Assembly (NCBI GenBank): GCA_021732745.1
Contig: JAKFUK010000002.1
Coordinates: 62,001 to 126,000, forward strand
Direction: 5' to 3'
DNA length: 64,000 nt
From: Nevskia sp.
Lineage (GTDB): Bacteria > Pseudomonadota > Gammaproteobacteria > Nevskiales > Nevskiaceae
The translations under genes and the position numbers were made by a program. How positions within the stretch are numbered: the stretch's first letter is position 1; each line of letters opens with the position of its first letter. The notes beneath the pieces are model-generated. The model was given only the letters and a program-made list of their open reading frames with translations, searched no databases and was not told the DNA's origin. Shown here one piece after another: positions 8,618-17,458 of this stretch.

Positions 8618-9442
8618 TTAGCCCCAGACCGGAAGATTGAGCCACCAGCTCCACCACTGCGGCCAACCATGGGTCCAGAACGGGCCGCTGATGACGATGC
8701 AGACCGCGCTCCAGAACACCGCGCTCAAGGCCAGGAACAGGCCCAGACGGTGAATGCCAAGCGCGCCGATCGAATAGCCGATGATGTCGCGGAACAGCGT
8801 GTTTTCATGCTCGGCGGTCTTGACCGGCTCACCCTTGCGCGGGTTCGTGGCGGACAGGATCAGCGAGCCGTGCAGCGACAGCGCAAGCGTGGTGGCGAAG
8901 AAGAACGTGATCGCCAGCATGTGCGCCGGGTTGTAATGAAAATGCAGGTACTGGTAGCCGGTGTTCGACACCCAGTCGAGATGACTGAGGATGCCGTACG
9001 GAAAACCATGCCCCCAGGCACCGAGCAGCACCGGTCGAACCACGACCAGCGTGAAGTAGGCAAGAATCGCGAAGCTGAACGCGAACGGGACGTGATAGCC
9101 CATGCCGAGCTTCCGGCAGATCTCCACTTCCCGGAGCGCCCATGACACAAAGGCACCGAGTGCGCAGACCGTGATGATCTGCCACAGCCCGCCCTGCGCC
9201 AGCGGCGCAATGCCAAGGCCGTAGGACAGATCCGGCGGTGCAATGCTGATCTGCCAGATATTCCACGTTGGCCCCAGCGAGGCCCCGTAAACGATCAGGG
9301 CCGTACCGAGCGCGGCAAAGAATGCAGTGGTGACACCGAAGAAGCCGACGTAGAACGGCCCCACCCAGAAGTCGAACAGATCACCCCCCAACAGGGTGCC
9401 TCCGCGGACTCGATATTTTCTTTCAAAGCTGAGCATCGCCAT
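8618..9442 (-). CDS. pufL: Photosynthetic reaction centre subunit L
   Basis: A 274-residue reaction centre L subunit with five transmembrane helices. The N-terminus [20 protein letters not shown] matches the conserved family start. Pigment and iron ligands are recognisable: the accessory BChl His in ILSHLDW, the special-pair His in NPAHMLAI, and non-haem iron ligands in ALSLHGS and LGIHRLG. ATG 9442 follows an AGGGGG ribosome binding site. Between pufA and pufL there is a 111-bp gap with a strong hairpin, the place where puf mRNA is processed in Rhodobacter. Confidence 0.98.
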   Translation of the reverse strand: MAMLSFERKYRVRGGTLLGGDLFDFWVGPFYVGFFGVTTAFFAALGTALIVYGASLGPTWNIWQISIAPPDLSYGLGIAPLAQGGLWQIITVCALGAFVSWALREVEICRKLGMGYHVPFAFSFAILAYFTLVVVRPVLLGAWGHGFPYGILSHLDWVSNTGYQYLHFHYNPAHMLAITFFFATTLALSLHGSLILSATNPRKGEPVKTAEHENTLFRDIIGYSIGALGIHRLGLFLALSAVFWSAVCIVISGPFWTHGWPQWWSWWLNLPVWG

Positions 9443-9492
9443 GACGAAGACCCCCTGGTCTGTCGGCTAGATGGGTATTTGACGCACTGCTT

Positions 9493-9538
9493 CCGGCGGC
9501 GGAATCAGCTGGACGTGTCCAGTCTCATCCGCCACCGG
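9493..9538 (-). promoter_or_regulatory. pufA-pufL intercistronic stem-loop
   Basis: A long imperfect hairpin lies between pufA and pufL. The inner stem CTGGAC/GTCCAG (9509-9514, 9517-9522) is perfect. The next stem is GGCGGA/TCCGCC (9498-9503, 9528-9533) and the outer pairs are CCGG/CCGG. There is no T-run, so it is not a simple terminator. In Rhodobacter an intercistronic hairpin at this place protects pufBA mRNA from 3' decay and raises LH1 over reaction centre. The same role is inferred here. Confidence 0.6.
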
Positions 9539-9553
9539 CTGCAGGCATTGCCG

Positions 9554-9757
9554 TTACGACTGTCCTGCGGAACCCGTTGACGCCGGCAGCGGCGACAACT
9601 GCGACGTTGCCGTCGGAGCGGCAGCAGCACCGCCGATCCAGTTGAACTTCGGCGTGCCGAGCAGGATGAAGTGAATCAGGATTGCCAGGACAAACAGGAA
9701 CGTACCCAGCGCGACCAGCACTCTGCGCGGATCGAAAAGCAGCCAGATTCTCCACAT
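9554..9757 (-). CDS. pufA: Light-harvesting complex 1 alpha chain
   Basis: A 67-residue single-span LH1 alpha polypeptide. The N-terminus [18 protein letters not shown] is typical. The bacteriochlorophyll-ligand His29 sits in the transmembrane helix ([16 protein letters not shown]). ATG 9757 follows a perfect AGGAGG seven bases upstream. After the usual KFNW end there is a tail of about 26 Ala/Pro/Ser/Thr-rich residues ([15 protein letters not shown]...) that may be removed or disordered on the periplasmic side. It follows pufB by 85 bp. Confidence 0.97.
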   Translation of the reverse strand: MWRIWLLFDPRRVLVALGTFLFVLAILIHFILLGTPKFNWIGGAAAAPTATSQLSPLPASTGSAGQS

Positions 9758-9842
9758 GGTTAAGCCTCCTATAACTATTTGAACAACGAAGTTTCGATTC
9801 CTGGGCTCGATGCCCGAATATCGAATGCAACCATGCAGTCAA

Positions 9843-9992
9843 TCAGCCCCAGGGCTTCCAGCTCCACACGAGGAAATGCGCAACCACCGCAATCGCCGTG
9901 AAGAGAATGAAGCTGGTGACGAACACGCCGTGAAACTCTTTCGCTTCCTTTTCCGACAGGCCGGACAGGGAGCCGCTTCTTTCTTCAGCCAT
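9843..9992 (-). CDS. pufB: Light-harvesting complex 1 beta chain
   Basis: A 49-residue gene read from ATG 9992 (GGAGG eight bases upstream) to TGA at 9843-9845. The product begins [20 protein letters not shown] and ends [10 protein letters not shown]. It has the hallmark of LH1 beta chains: an acidic N-terminal part, a conserved His21 (EFHGVF), one transmembrane helix with the BChl-ligand His39 (VVAHF) and the Trp-rich end WSWKPW. It is the first puf gene of the operon. No pufQ-like frame lies between it and bchZ. Confidence 0.97.
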   Translation of the reverse strand: MAEERSGSLSGLSEKEAKEFHGVFVTSFILFTAIAVVAHFLVWSWKPWG

Positions 9993-10053
9993 TTCCAGAA
10001 CCTCCACTCAGGCCTTTCGGCCGTTACCGCGCTACCCGCGCGGCAGGGACCCT

Positions 10054-10075
10054 CGAAGTGGACGACTCCACTTCG
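10054..10075 (-). promoter_or_regulatory. bchZ-pufB intergenic hairpin
   Basis: A perfect 9-bp stem (CGAAGTGGA at 10054-10062, TCCACTTCG at 10067-10075) with a CGAC loop in the 159-bp space between bchZ and pufB. There is no T-run on the minus strand, so read-through from bch into puf (a superoperon) is likely. The hairpin may define an mRNA end or a processing point. No clear sigma70 puf promoter is visible to me in this space. Confidence 0.4.
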
Positions 10076-10151
10076 TCGATACGTGCGGCGGCCTTGATGG
10101 GCCTCCGCTGTGTTGTGGCCCTTGCGGGCTGATGCGCCGTCTGAAGTCCGT

Positions 10152-11615
10152 TCATGCGGACGCGCCTTCAGTCAGTGCCCGGCGCGAAGCCGCCAGCCGC
10201 ACTGCCGTCACCGCGTCTTCGCCTGCGCGGCGCGCATCGGCTTCGGCACGATCGCGCAGGCGCTTGGCCGCGCTGATCCGCACCAGTACCGGCTGCAATT
10301 CCAGCCATTCATCGAGTTGTGCCTTGGCGTCATCGCGCCACGGCAACTCGGCGATCAATCGCGAAGGGGTTGCCTCGACACGATCCATGTCGCTGCCCAG
10401 CGGCAGGATGTGGAACAGCGCATCGAACAGTGCGTTGCAGAATTCCTGGATCAGGTAAGTCGCGCCGCCGTAGCCCATGAACGGCGTGCCGGTATGGCGG
10501 CGGATGATCGCGCCGGGGAACGAAGCCGGAATGTACGTGGCCTTCATCATTCCGCCACCGCCGGATTCGGCGAGGTACATCCGTTCGTTGTAGCTGCCGT
10601 ACAGCACCAGCGGCGGCTTTTCCTTGATCAGCTGACGCACTGCTTCGTTGTCAGTCTTGGCCCCGGCAATCCGCGAGATCGCGAAGTTGCAGGGCATGCC
10701 CATCTCGTCTTCGAGGAAATGGCGCACGCCGCGGGCGTAGGTGTCATTGGCGACGATGCCGAAGCTCGCAGTGCCGTAGAAATCCTGCGTCACCGAGCGC
10801 CACAGATCCCAGATCGGCTTGATCGTGGTGTGCTTCTCGCGCTCGATGAACGGCTCCGGATCGACACCGAGCAGTTCGCCCAGCTTGCGCAGGAACTTGG
10901 TTGTCGAATGCAGGCCGATCGGCGCTTGCAGGTAAGGCCGTTCCAGGGATTCACAGAGCAGGCGGCCGAACTCGCGATACATGCAGATGTTCACATCGAC
11001 ATTGATCAGCTTCGGCACATCGGCTAGATGGCTTCCAAGCGGGAACGCCAGATTGACCTCGGCGCCGATGCCTTCGACCAGCCGCCGAATCTCGGCCAGA
11101 TCGCTCGGCATGTTGAAGGTGCCGTAGCAGGGGCCAATGATGTTGACTCTTGGCTTCTCGCCTTCTTTCCGCGCTTTACGCTCCGGAATCTTCTTCAGCC
11201 CGTACTGCGTCCACAACCAGTTCATCGACCGGTTGGCGCACTGCCACTGATCTTCGTCGATGGTGCGCGGCAGAAACCGCAGCAGGCCGGTACCTTCCGG
11301 CGTGACGCCGCCGCCGATCATCTCGGCAATCGAGCCGGTGACGACCACTGCCGGCATGTCGGGATCGAGTGCGGCATGCGCCCGCTTCATCGAACCTTCG
11401 GTGCCTTCGCGGCCGAGCTGTTCTTCGGCAAGACCAGTCACCACGATCGGCAGCTCATGCGGTGGGAGCGCATCGGTGTAATGCAGCACCGAAGTGACTG
11501 GCAGGTTCTCGCAGCCCACAGGGCCATCGATGACCACCTGCAAGCCCTTGATGGCCGTGAACACATACACGGCACCCCAGTAGCCACCCGCGCGGTCGTG
11601 GTCGAGGACGAGCAT
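10152..11615 (-). CDS. bchZ: Chlorophyllide a reductase subunit Z
   Basis: A 487-residue NifK-like subunit of chlorophyllide a oxidoreductase (BchXYZ), which reduces the C7=C8 bond of ring B to give the bacteriochlorin. The conserved [20 protein letters not shown] with its cluster Cys (residues 31-50) and GREGTEGSM are present. The C-terminal part carries the [11 protein letters not shown] and [17 protein letters not shown] segments. ATG 11615 overlaps the bchY stop (ATGA). Length and motifs match the family. Confidence 0.97.
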   Translation of the reverse strand: MLVLDHDRAGGYWGAVYVFTAIKGLQVVIDGPVGCENLPVTSVLHYTDALPPHELPIVVTGLAEEQLGREGTEGSMKRAHAALDPDMPAVVVTGSIAEMIGGGVTPEGTGLLRFLPRTIDEDQWQCANRSMNWLWTQYGLKKIPERKARKEGEKPRVNIIGPCYGTFNMPSDLAEIRRLVEGIGAEVNLAFPLGSHLADVPKLINVDVNICMYREFGRLLCESLERPYLQAPIGLHSTTKFLRKLGELLGVDPEPFIEREKHTTIKPIWDLWRSVTQDFYGTASFGIVANDTYARGVRHFLEDEMGMPCNFAISRIAGAKTDNEAVRQLIKEKPPLVLYGSYNERMYLAESGGGGMMKATYIPASFPGAIIRRHTGTPFMGYGGATYLIQEFCNALFDALFHILPLGSDMDRVEATPSRLIAELPWRDDAKAQLDEWLELQPVLVRISAAKRLRDRAEADARRAGEDAVTAVRLAASRRALTEGASA

Positions 11616-13138
11616 CAGATCGGCTCCTCGACTTTCGAGGCCTTGCGGGCCTTTTCCATCTTTTTCGCGTAGCTCGCGCGGAACTCCGGGCGCAGCTTCG
11701 GCGTGTCTTCCCAGACGCCAGCCGTATCACCCTTGCCGACGCCGCCGAAGAACTCGTCCATCGCCAGGAAGCGATCGCGATTGCCGAGCGCGGCATTGAT
11801 CACCGTCGCCAGCGAGCCGGCACCGGCCGGTCCCATCAGCGGGCGCGCCGAGATCAGATTGGTGAAGTAGAGTCCTGGTGTCTTGTGCTCTTTCGCGTAT
11901 TGCACGACCGGCGTGGTGCCGATGGCGACGTCGGGCTGGAATTCGCGGATCGCGGCGATGTCCTGTTCCAGCGATGCGCGGAACTGAACGTGCACGCCTT
12001 TCGCCTGCAACCATTCGCGATCGGGATCGCTCCAGACCGTTTGCGGGCATGCGGTACCGACATAACGAAGATCAGCGCCGCTTTCGACAAGCAAGCGTGC
12101 GACCAGCAGTTCCGAGCCTTCGTAACCGGACATGGTGATCCGGCCCTTGATAGGCATCTTGGCCAGTGCGCCCTTGATGGCCGGCAGGAAGCGGTTCTTG
12201 GCAGCGTCGATCTGGGCTTGGCCGACATTGGTCGCCTGCCCGATCGCTTGCAGCCAGGCTTCCGTGCCGTCATGGCCGACCGGTGCTGATGCCACGACCT
12301 TGCGACCCGCCGCATGGAATTCACGCACGCTGGCGGTATAGAACGGATGGATCGCGGCGACCGCCGCGCAATCCAGTGCGGAATACAGTTCACGCCATTC
12401 GCGAGTCGGCACGACCGGGCCGGCGGCGAGGCCCATCGGCTCCAGCATCATGCCGATGATCACCGGATCGGCCGGGAACATCTCGCCCAGCAAGGTGATC
12501 GTCGGCTTGCTGCTGATGCCACCGCGCGGTGCGGCGACCGGGCCAGCTTCGGCTTCGCTGCGCGCGTACTTCAGCATCGCGCCAGCCAGCACGTCCTTGG
12601 CTTCGGCATGGGTCGGCACGCCGAAACCTGGCACGTCGATGCCGATGACGCGAACGCCGTTGATCTCTTTCGGCAGGATCTGCAGCGGCACGCCGCTGGC
12701 AGTCGGCACGCAGAGATTGATGATGACGATGGCGTCGTAGTTGACCGGATCAGCGAGCTTGAAGACTGCTTCGCGGATGTCCTCGAACAGCTTGCCGGTG
12801 ACCAGGGTTTCCGAGTTGAACGGCACGTAGCCGACGGTGCGACGGGCACCGTAGAAATGACTGGTGAAGGTCAGGCCGTAGACGCAGCAGGCCGAGCCGC
12901 TGAGCACCGTTGCCGTTCTACGCATGCGCAAACCCACACGCAGCGAACCGAACGCAGGGCACATGGACTGCGGCTGATCGTGCGGGCCTTTCGGATAATC
13001 CTTGGCGTACTGCTCAAGCGTGATGGTCTTGCCGGCCGCTTTTGCGGCTTCGATCATCTGGTCCTTGCCCGAATGGCAGCCGAGCCCGTCGCTGTTCAGC
13101 GCTTGCGGGTTCTTCAGCATCGGAGCGTCGTCGGCCAT
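11615..13138 (-). CDS. bchY: Chlorophyllide a reductase subunit Y
   Basis: A 507-residue NifD-like partner of BchZ in the heterotetramer that carries the [4Fe-4S] cluster and binds chlorophyllide a. Cluster cysteine segments are visible: LGCHSGKDQ (about residue 20), [10 protein letters not shown] (about 59) and [10 protein letters not shown] (about 146). Further family blocks are [18 protein letters not shown] and [20 protein letters not shown]. It begins 16 bp after the bchX stop and overlaps bchZ by one ATGA, so the three subunits are made together. Confidence 0.97.
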   Translation of the reverse strand: MADDAPMLKNPQALNSDGLGCHSGKDQMIEAAKAAGKTITLEQYAKDYPKGPHDQPQSMCPAFGSLRVGLRMRRTATVLSGSACCVYGLTFTSHFYGARRTVGYVPFNSETLVTGKLFEDIREAVFKLADPVNYDAIVIINLCVPTASGVPLQILPKEINGVRVIGIDVPGFGVPTHAEAKDVLAGAMLKYARSEAEAGPVAAPRGGISSKPTITLLGEMFPADPVIIGMMLEPMGLAAGPVVPTREWRELYSALDCAAVAAIHPFYTASVREFHAAGRKVVASAPVGHDGTEAWLQAIGQATNVGQAQIDAAKNRFLPAIKGALAKMPIKGRITMSGYEGSELLVARLLVESGADLRYVGTACPQTVWSDPDREWLQAKGVHVQFRASLEQDIAAIREFQPDVAIGTTPVVQYAKEHKTPGLYFTNLISARPLMGPAGAGSLATVINAALGNRDRFLAMDEFFGGVGKGDTAGVWEDTPKLRPEFRASYAKKMEKARKASKVEEPI

Positions 13139-13154
13139 GGCGTTCGTGTCTGTC

Positions 13155-14171
13155 TCAGACGTTGTCGTAGACGACTTCGAGCGTCGGCTTGACGATTTCT
13201 GTCTTGCCGCACATGTCGAATTCGGTAGCCGGTTGCAGCACGTAGTCGCGTCCGGTGCTGTGTGCCGAGAACAGGCCGAGCAGGCCGTCCTGGGTCAGCG
13301 GCGTTGGCCGCATCGGAATGCTGTTGTGGACGTTCTCGGCCAGCTCCGCGAACATCGGGCCCCAGACCGAGCCCGGGCGGCCGACGATTTCGTAGTTCGC
13401 GCTCTTGCGGCGGATGTCGTCGTTGGCGGGAATCGTCGCCAGCACTGGAATGCCGACGTGTTGTGCAAACGCCGCAGCCTCGCCGGTGCCGTCATCGCGA
13501 TTGATGACCATGCCGGCAACGCCGACATTGCCGCCGAGCTTGCGGAAGTATTCGACCGCCGAGCAGACGTTGTTGGCGACGTAGAGGCTTTGCAGATCGT
13601 TGCTGCCGACAACGATGACCTTCTGGCACATGTCGCGGGCGATCGGCAGGCCGAAGCCGCCGCAGACCACGTCGCCGAGGAAATCGAGCAGCACGTAGTC
13701 GAAACCCCACTCATGGAAGCCGAGCTTCTCGAGCGTTTCGAAGCCGTGGATGATGCCGCGGCCGCCACAGCCGCGGCCGACTTCCGGCCCGCCGAGCTCC
13801 ATCGCGAAGACACCGTCGCGCTTGAAGCAGACATCGCCGATCTTCACTTCTTCACCGGCCAGCTTTTTCTTCGAGCTGGTCTCGATGATCGTCGGGCAGG
13901 CCTTTCCGCCGAATAACAGTGACGTGGTGTCGGACTTCGGATCGCAGCCGATCAGCAGGACCTTCTTGCCCTGCTGCGCCATCATGTAGCTCAAGTTGGC
14001 AAGCGTGAAGCTCTTGCCGATGCCGCCCTTGCCGTAGATCGCGATGATCTGCGTTTCCTTGGTGACCGGGCCAGTATGAATGGCGTCCGGCTCCTTCGCG
14101 GCTTCGGCGCGCAGGTAATCGGTCAACTGGCTCAGCGGGATGGCGGAAACGCCATCATCAGGTGCGCTCAT
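13155..14171 (-). CDS. bchX: Chlorophyllide a reductase iron protein subunit X
   Basis: A 338-residue NifH-like ATPase that delivers electrons to BchYZ. The P-loop GKGGIGKS is at residues 47-54. The two cysteines bridging the dimer cluster are in VGRGCGGRGI and DVVCGGFGLP, and the DxxGDVVCGG switch region is present. The start at 14171 overlaps the bchC stop (ATGA). The N-terminal extension before the P-loop is the usual difference from BchL. Confidence 0.97.
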   Translation of the reverse strand: MSAPDDGVSAIPLSQLTDYLRAEAAKEPDAIHTGPVTKETQIIAIYGKGGIGKSFTLANLSYMMAQQGKKVLLIGCDPKSDTTSLLFGGKACPTIIETSSKKKLAGEEVKIGDVCFKRDGVFAMELGGPEVGRGCGGRGIIHGFETLEKLGFHEWGFDYVLLDFLGDVVCGGFGLPIARDMCQKVIVVGSNDLQSLYVANNVCSAVEYFRKLGGNVGVAGMVINRDDGTGEAAAFAQHVGIPVLATIPANDDIRRKSANYEIVGRPGSVWGPMFAELAENVHNSIPMRPTPLTQDGLLGLFSAHSTGRDYVLQPATEFDMCGKTEIVKPTLEVVYDNV

Positions 14172-15109
14172 TGCTTACGACTCCAGTCGAGAATCATCTT
14201 CAGGCAGGCGGAATCGCCGAAGGCCGTGCGATAGGCGCTGTCTGCGCTTCGCACCGGCTGCCGATGGGTAATGAGGCCGGCCAGTGACAGCGCGCCGGAT
14301 TCAGCGAGTTGCTTGGAGGCCAGCAGGTCCTGCGGCTGCCATTGCGCCGCCACACGAATGCGCGCCTCGCGCATGAACGCCGGCGGAAAGGCAAATTCGA
14401 GGCGTTCGCTGTAGAAGCCTGCCAGCACGATTTCGCCGCCCATGGCCAGACGGCCGATCAGGGTGTCGAGCAGGCGGGCGTCGCCGGAGACATCGCAGAT
14501 CGTCTTGTAGTCGCGGCGCGGATCGGCTTCCGGTGCCAGCACCGGATAACCCAGCGCACCGACGGCGCGATCGGCATTGGTTTCCCAGACCGTGGGCGCG
14601 GCACCACCGAGCGCGATGGTCATGCGCGCCAGCAGGCGACCCAGCACGCCATGACCGACGATCAGATCCGGCAAGCGTGAATGGGGAGCGACCAGTGCGT
14701 GATGCGCGGTCGCAGCCAGCGCCAGCAGCGTGGCATCGGCACCGAGTGCGGCGTCGACGACCAGCGCCTTGGCACCGGGGATGACGACCGTCTGCGCCGA
14801 ACCACCGAACAGGCCGCGCACATCGCCGAAGCAGCGCGCGCCAGGAACGAAAACCAGATCGCCGACCTTGGAGCCCGAGTTCGCACCAGCTTCGCGAATG
14901 CGGCCGACCGACTCGTAACCCGGCACCAGCGGGTAACCCATGCCGGGGAAACTGGGCATGCGGCCAGTCCAGAGCAGGCGTTCGGTGCCGGTGGAAATGC
15001 CGCTCCAGCAGATATCGACCACGACATCGTCCGCGCAAGGCTCGGAGAGCGTCAGGCGCGTCAGCGCCAGGCGTTCCGGCTGCTCGAAGACGACTGCGAT
15101 GGTGTCGAT
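14168..15109 (-). CDS. bchC: 2-desacetyl-2-hydroxyethyl bacteriochlorophyllide a dehydrogenase, probable ATC start
   Basis: A zinc-free MDR-type dehydrogenase that oxidises the 3-hydroxyethyl group to the 3-acetyl group of bacteriochlorophyllide a. The WSGISTGTERLLWTGRMP and YPLVPGYESVGRIREAG blocks are diagnostic. The first ordinary start in this frame is GTG 15022, but it would cut off 29 residues that belong to the family (DTIAVVFEQPERLALTRL). The homologous N-terminus begins exactly at ATC 15107-15109, 7 bases after a perfect GGAGG, with no ATG, GTG or TTG further up. I therefore annotate ATC 15109 as the start, giving 313 residues, the normal length. A sequencing error or a true rare start are the alternatives. 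CrtJ/PpsR-type operators lie 63 bp upstream. Confidence 0.9.
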   Translation of the reverse strand: MDTIAVVFEQPERLALTRLTLSEPCADDVVVDICWSGISTGTERLLWTGRMPSFPGMGYPLVPGYESVGRIREAGANSGSKVGDLVFVPGARCFGDVRGLFGGSAQTVVIPGAKALVVDAALGADATLLALAATAHHALVAPHSRLPDLIVGHGVLGRLLARMTIALGGAAPTVWETNADRAVGALGYPVLAPEADPRRDYKTICDVSGDARLLDTLIGRLAMGGEIVLAGFYSERLEFAFPPAFMREARIRVAAQWQPQDLLASKQLAESGALSLAGLITHRQPVRSADSAYRTAFGDSACLKMILDWSRKQ

Positions 15110-15171
15110 GCCCGTTCCTCCAATTCGCTGCTGCGGTACTTCCGGTCCGTTGATCGGACTTCTGTTGCTGT

Positions 15172-15215
15172 TGTTAGTTTAGTCTGACAGTTCAAACTGT
15201 CAACTTAAATTTACG
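15172..15215 (-). promoter_or_regulatory. bchC promoter with paired CrtJ/PpsR-type operators
   Basis: Two palindromes of the TGT-N12-ACA type lie 8 bp apart: TGTTAGTTTAGTCTGACA (15172-15189, perfect ends) and TGTCAACTTAAATTTACG (15198-15215, one mismatch in the last triplet). This is the spacing known for cooperative CrtJ binding at the Rhodobacter capsulatus bchC promoter. On the minus strand a -35 TTGACA (15203-15198) and, 16 bp on, a -10 TAAACT (15181-15176) are overlapped by the two sites, so bound repressor would block polymerase under aerobic or high-light conditions. A second palindrome, TGACAGTT-CA-AACTGTCA (15185-15202), overlaps both. Confidence 0.75.
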
Positions 15216-15251
15216 CTTTTATTTCAACCACTCGTCCAGGCTTGTTGACGA

Positions 15252-16403
15252 TCAAGGCGTGGCGACCTCGGCGACCACCACCGAGGTCTGCATCGGCATC
15301 GCGGTCGGGATCAGGCGCGGCCTGGAAAAGCCCGCAGCGACCAGCATTTCGCCGATCCGTGCCGGGGTTCGCGGCCGTCCACGACCCATGGCCAGCAGGT
15401 AGAAACCGAAATACGCATCGCCGACCGTTTCCGCCCCCGGCGTTTCCGACATCGGCTCGGCGATCAGCACCCGGCCGTCGCTGGGCAGCGCGGCACGGGC
15501 GGCGCGCAGCACGGTCATCACCGAGTCGTCATCGTGGTCGTGGAGCACGCGGACCAGGGTCAGGAGATCGGCACCGAGCGGAAGCCTATCGGTGAGGAAA
15601 CTGCCGCCGACCGTCAGCGTTCGCGCTTTCAGGCCCAGCGACGTGAAGCGGGCAGCGGCGCGCTCGGCCACCGGCGGCAGATCGAACAGGAAGCAATCGA
15701 CATGCGACCAGCGCGCGGCGACGGCCGCGAGGAAGGTGCCCTCGCCGCCGCCGACATCGAGCACGCGGCGGTGCCGGCGCATCGGATAGGCATCGAGCAC
15801 TTCGTTCGCGATAAGGGTCTGCGAAGCCGACATTAGCCGGCTGTAGGTCGCGATCCGCTCAGGTGCAAAGCCTTCGCCGGAGCGATTGGCGCAGTACGGC
15901 CAGTAGCGCGCCAGCTCGCCGTCCTCGCGGGCACCGTCACGCAGCAGCGCCACCGGATCGCGCAGATCGGCATAGAACAGGGCGTGATGTTCGACGAGGG
16001 CGGCAATCCCGGCATCGCCAGCGATCGGCGCGCCGACGCTGCCCAGGCGCAGCCGGCCGTCACTGCATCGTGCGATCAGTTTCAGCGCCACGGCGGCATC
16101 GACCAACCGCTGCGTGGCTGCCATCGGCAGGCTGATGCGCAGGCTCAACGCTTCGAGCGTCTTCGGGCTTTCGGCCAGCAGGTTCAGCACATCGAGCCGG
16201 ACGCAGGCCAGCAGCACCTGCGAATAGACGAAGCCGGACACCAGATCGAACACGCCCTGGGCACGGCGGCGCGCGATCGGCCGGGTCAGCGGGAAGCTGG
16301 CGGCGAAGCGCCGGAAGCGCGGATTGGCGATCGCGGCATTGCAGACCGCGTGGAAGCGGTCCAGCCACGAGCCGGCCGCAGGTTCGGCACCAAGGGCGGA
16401 CAT
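15252..16403 (-). CDS. crtF: Carotenoid 1-hydroxy O-methyltransferase (demethylspheroidene O-methyltransferase)
   Basis: A 383-residue SAM-dependent methyltransferase that O-methylates 1-hydroxycarotenoids in the spirilloxanthin/spheroidene branch. The N-terminal winged-helix dimerisation part contains the CrtF signature GFVYSQVLLACVRLDVL. The SAM-binding motif VLDVGGGEGTFL lies near residue 217, followed by the conserved acidic turn FDLPPV and RVLHDHDDD. ATG 16403 is 17 bp after the crtE stop, so crtE and crtF are co-transcribed. bchC follows after 142 bp containing its own promoter. Confidence 0.93.
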   Translation of the reverse strand: MSALGAEPAAGSWLDRFHAVCNAAIANPRFRRFAASFPLTRPIARRRAQGVFDLVSGFVYSQVLLACVRLDVLNLLAESPKTLEALSLRISLPMAATQRLVDAAVALKLIARCSDGRLRLGSVGAPIAGDAGIAALVEHHALFYADLRDPVALLRDGAREDGELARYWPYCANRSGEGFAPERIATYSRLMSASQTLIANEVLDAYPMRRHRRVLDVGGGEGTFLAAVAARWSHVDCFLFDLPPVAERAAARFTSLGLKARTLTVGGSFLTDRLPLGADLLTLVRVLHDHDDDSVMTVLRAARAALPSDGRVLIAEPMSETPGAETVGDAYFGFYLLAMGRGRPRTPARIGEMLVAAGFSRPRLIPTAMPMQTSVVVAEVATP

Positions 16404-16420
16404 GGGATTCGCCTGCGGCT

Positions 16421-17290
16421 TCAGGCCGCGTGACGCAGTTCGACCGGCAGCAGGTTCTGCATCTCCAGTCGCATCGCGGTGCGCAGGGCACCGGCGCCGA
16501 TGCAGTCGGGAATCGCGTCCATGGCGCTGTCGACGAGGGTTTCGAGGCGCAGCAGCGCCCCGCCCATGCCCAGTTCGCGCGCCGCGTTGGGACGGCCCAG
16601 GCTTGCGTCCTGGCCGGTCGGCTTGCCGATCTTCTCCGCATTGCCGGCGACATCGAGGATGTCGTCAGCGACCTGGAAAGCTTCGCCCAGACGTTCACCG
16701 AGTGCTCGCCACTGGCTGGGATCGGCAAAGCCGGCAGCCGCAGCGCCAGCCATCGTCGCACCAGCGAACAGCGCGCCGGTTTTCTGTTGCTGGTAGTCGG
16801 ACAGCACCGCCAGCGGTTCGCATTCCCAGGCCTGACCGGCAACGATGCCGGTCGGCGCGCTGATGGCGCGGGCAATGATCGGTGTCAGCGCGACCAGACG
16901 CTGCGGGTTATGGGCGAGCGACGTCGCCAGATGCTGGAAGGCCAGCACGATCAGGCCGTCGCCGGACAAGACCGCCAGCCGTTCTCCATAAGCACGGTGC
17001 ACAGACAGCTTGCCGCGCCGGGTTTCGGCATTGTCGAAACAGGGCAGGTCGTCGTGAACCAGTGAGGCGCAATGCAGCAGTTCGATGGCCACCGCTGCCG
17101 CGTTGGTCGCGGCCGGATCGTCATCGCCATTGGCCATTGCCACCGCCAGACAGAGGCGCGGACGAATCCGGGCACCGCCGGGAAACACCGAGTAGCGCAG
17201 TGCTGCCGCCAATTTCGGAGGACAGCCGCCGGCATCGACGGTTGACAGTGCGGACATCAGGGCCTGCTCGATTCGCGTCACGGTTGCCAT
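16421..17290 (-). CDS. crtE: Geranylgeranyl diphosphate synthase
   Basis: A 289-residue all-trans prenyltransferase that makes geranylgeranyl-PP for carotenoids and the bacteriochlorophyll tail. The first aspartate-rich motif is LVHDDLPCFDNAETRRGK (DDxxxxD) and the second is QVADDILDVAG. ATG 17290 (MATVTRIEQ) was chosen; the frame stays open upstream but runs into the operator region. It heads the minus-strand crtEF-bchCXYZ-puf run and diverges from crtD over about 170 bp that carry two CrtJ/PpsR-type sites. Confidence 0.95.
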   Translation of the reverse strand: MATVTRIEQALMSALSTVDAGGCPPKLAAALRYSVFPGGARIRPRLCLAVAMANGDDDPAATNAAAVAIELLHCASLVHDDLPCFDNAETRRGKLSVHRAYGERLAVLSGDGLIVLAFQHLATSLAHNPQRLVALTPIIARAISAPTGIVAGQAWECEPLAVLSDYQQQKTGALFAGATMAGAAAAGFADPSQWRALGERLGEAFQVADDILDVAGNAEKIGKPTGQDASLGRPNAARELGMGGALLRLETLVDSAMDAIPDCIGAGALRTAMRLEMQNLLPVELRHAA

Positions 17291-17360
17291 GTCGCTGTCC
17301 CCTCGTCGAAGCCGCTGCACCGGATGGGCAATCCGTCCGCTTTCGATCGGATCGGATTTG

Positions 17361-17403
17361 TGTAAATCTATGTTTACATGTTTTGTGTCATTTACGATAG
17401 ACA
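17361..17403. promoter_or_regulatory. Divergent crtE/crtD regulatory region with two CrtJ/PpsR-type operators
   Basis: Two perfect TGT-N12-ACA palindromes: TGTAAATCTATGTTTACA (17361-17378, with 6-bp arms TGTAAA/TTTACA) and TGTCATTTACGATAGACA (17386-17403, extended to TGTGTC/GACACA). Their centres are 25 bp apart, and they sit in the only AT-rich stretch between divergent crtE and crtD. The operator type and location match repression of carotenoid genes by CrtJ/PpsR. The repressor gene itself is not in the window. Confidence 0.75.
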
Positions 17404-17458
17404 CAGAACGAGGTCGCGTCAACGCGACAGCGCAGGATCGGCAGCCAGGGGATAGACG

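Noticed and set aside
9993..10151. pufQ gene between bchZ and pufB
   Set aside because: No open frame of suitable length with a membrane segment is present on the minus strand.
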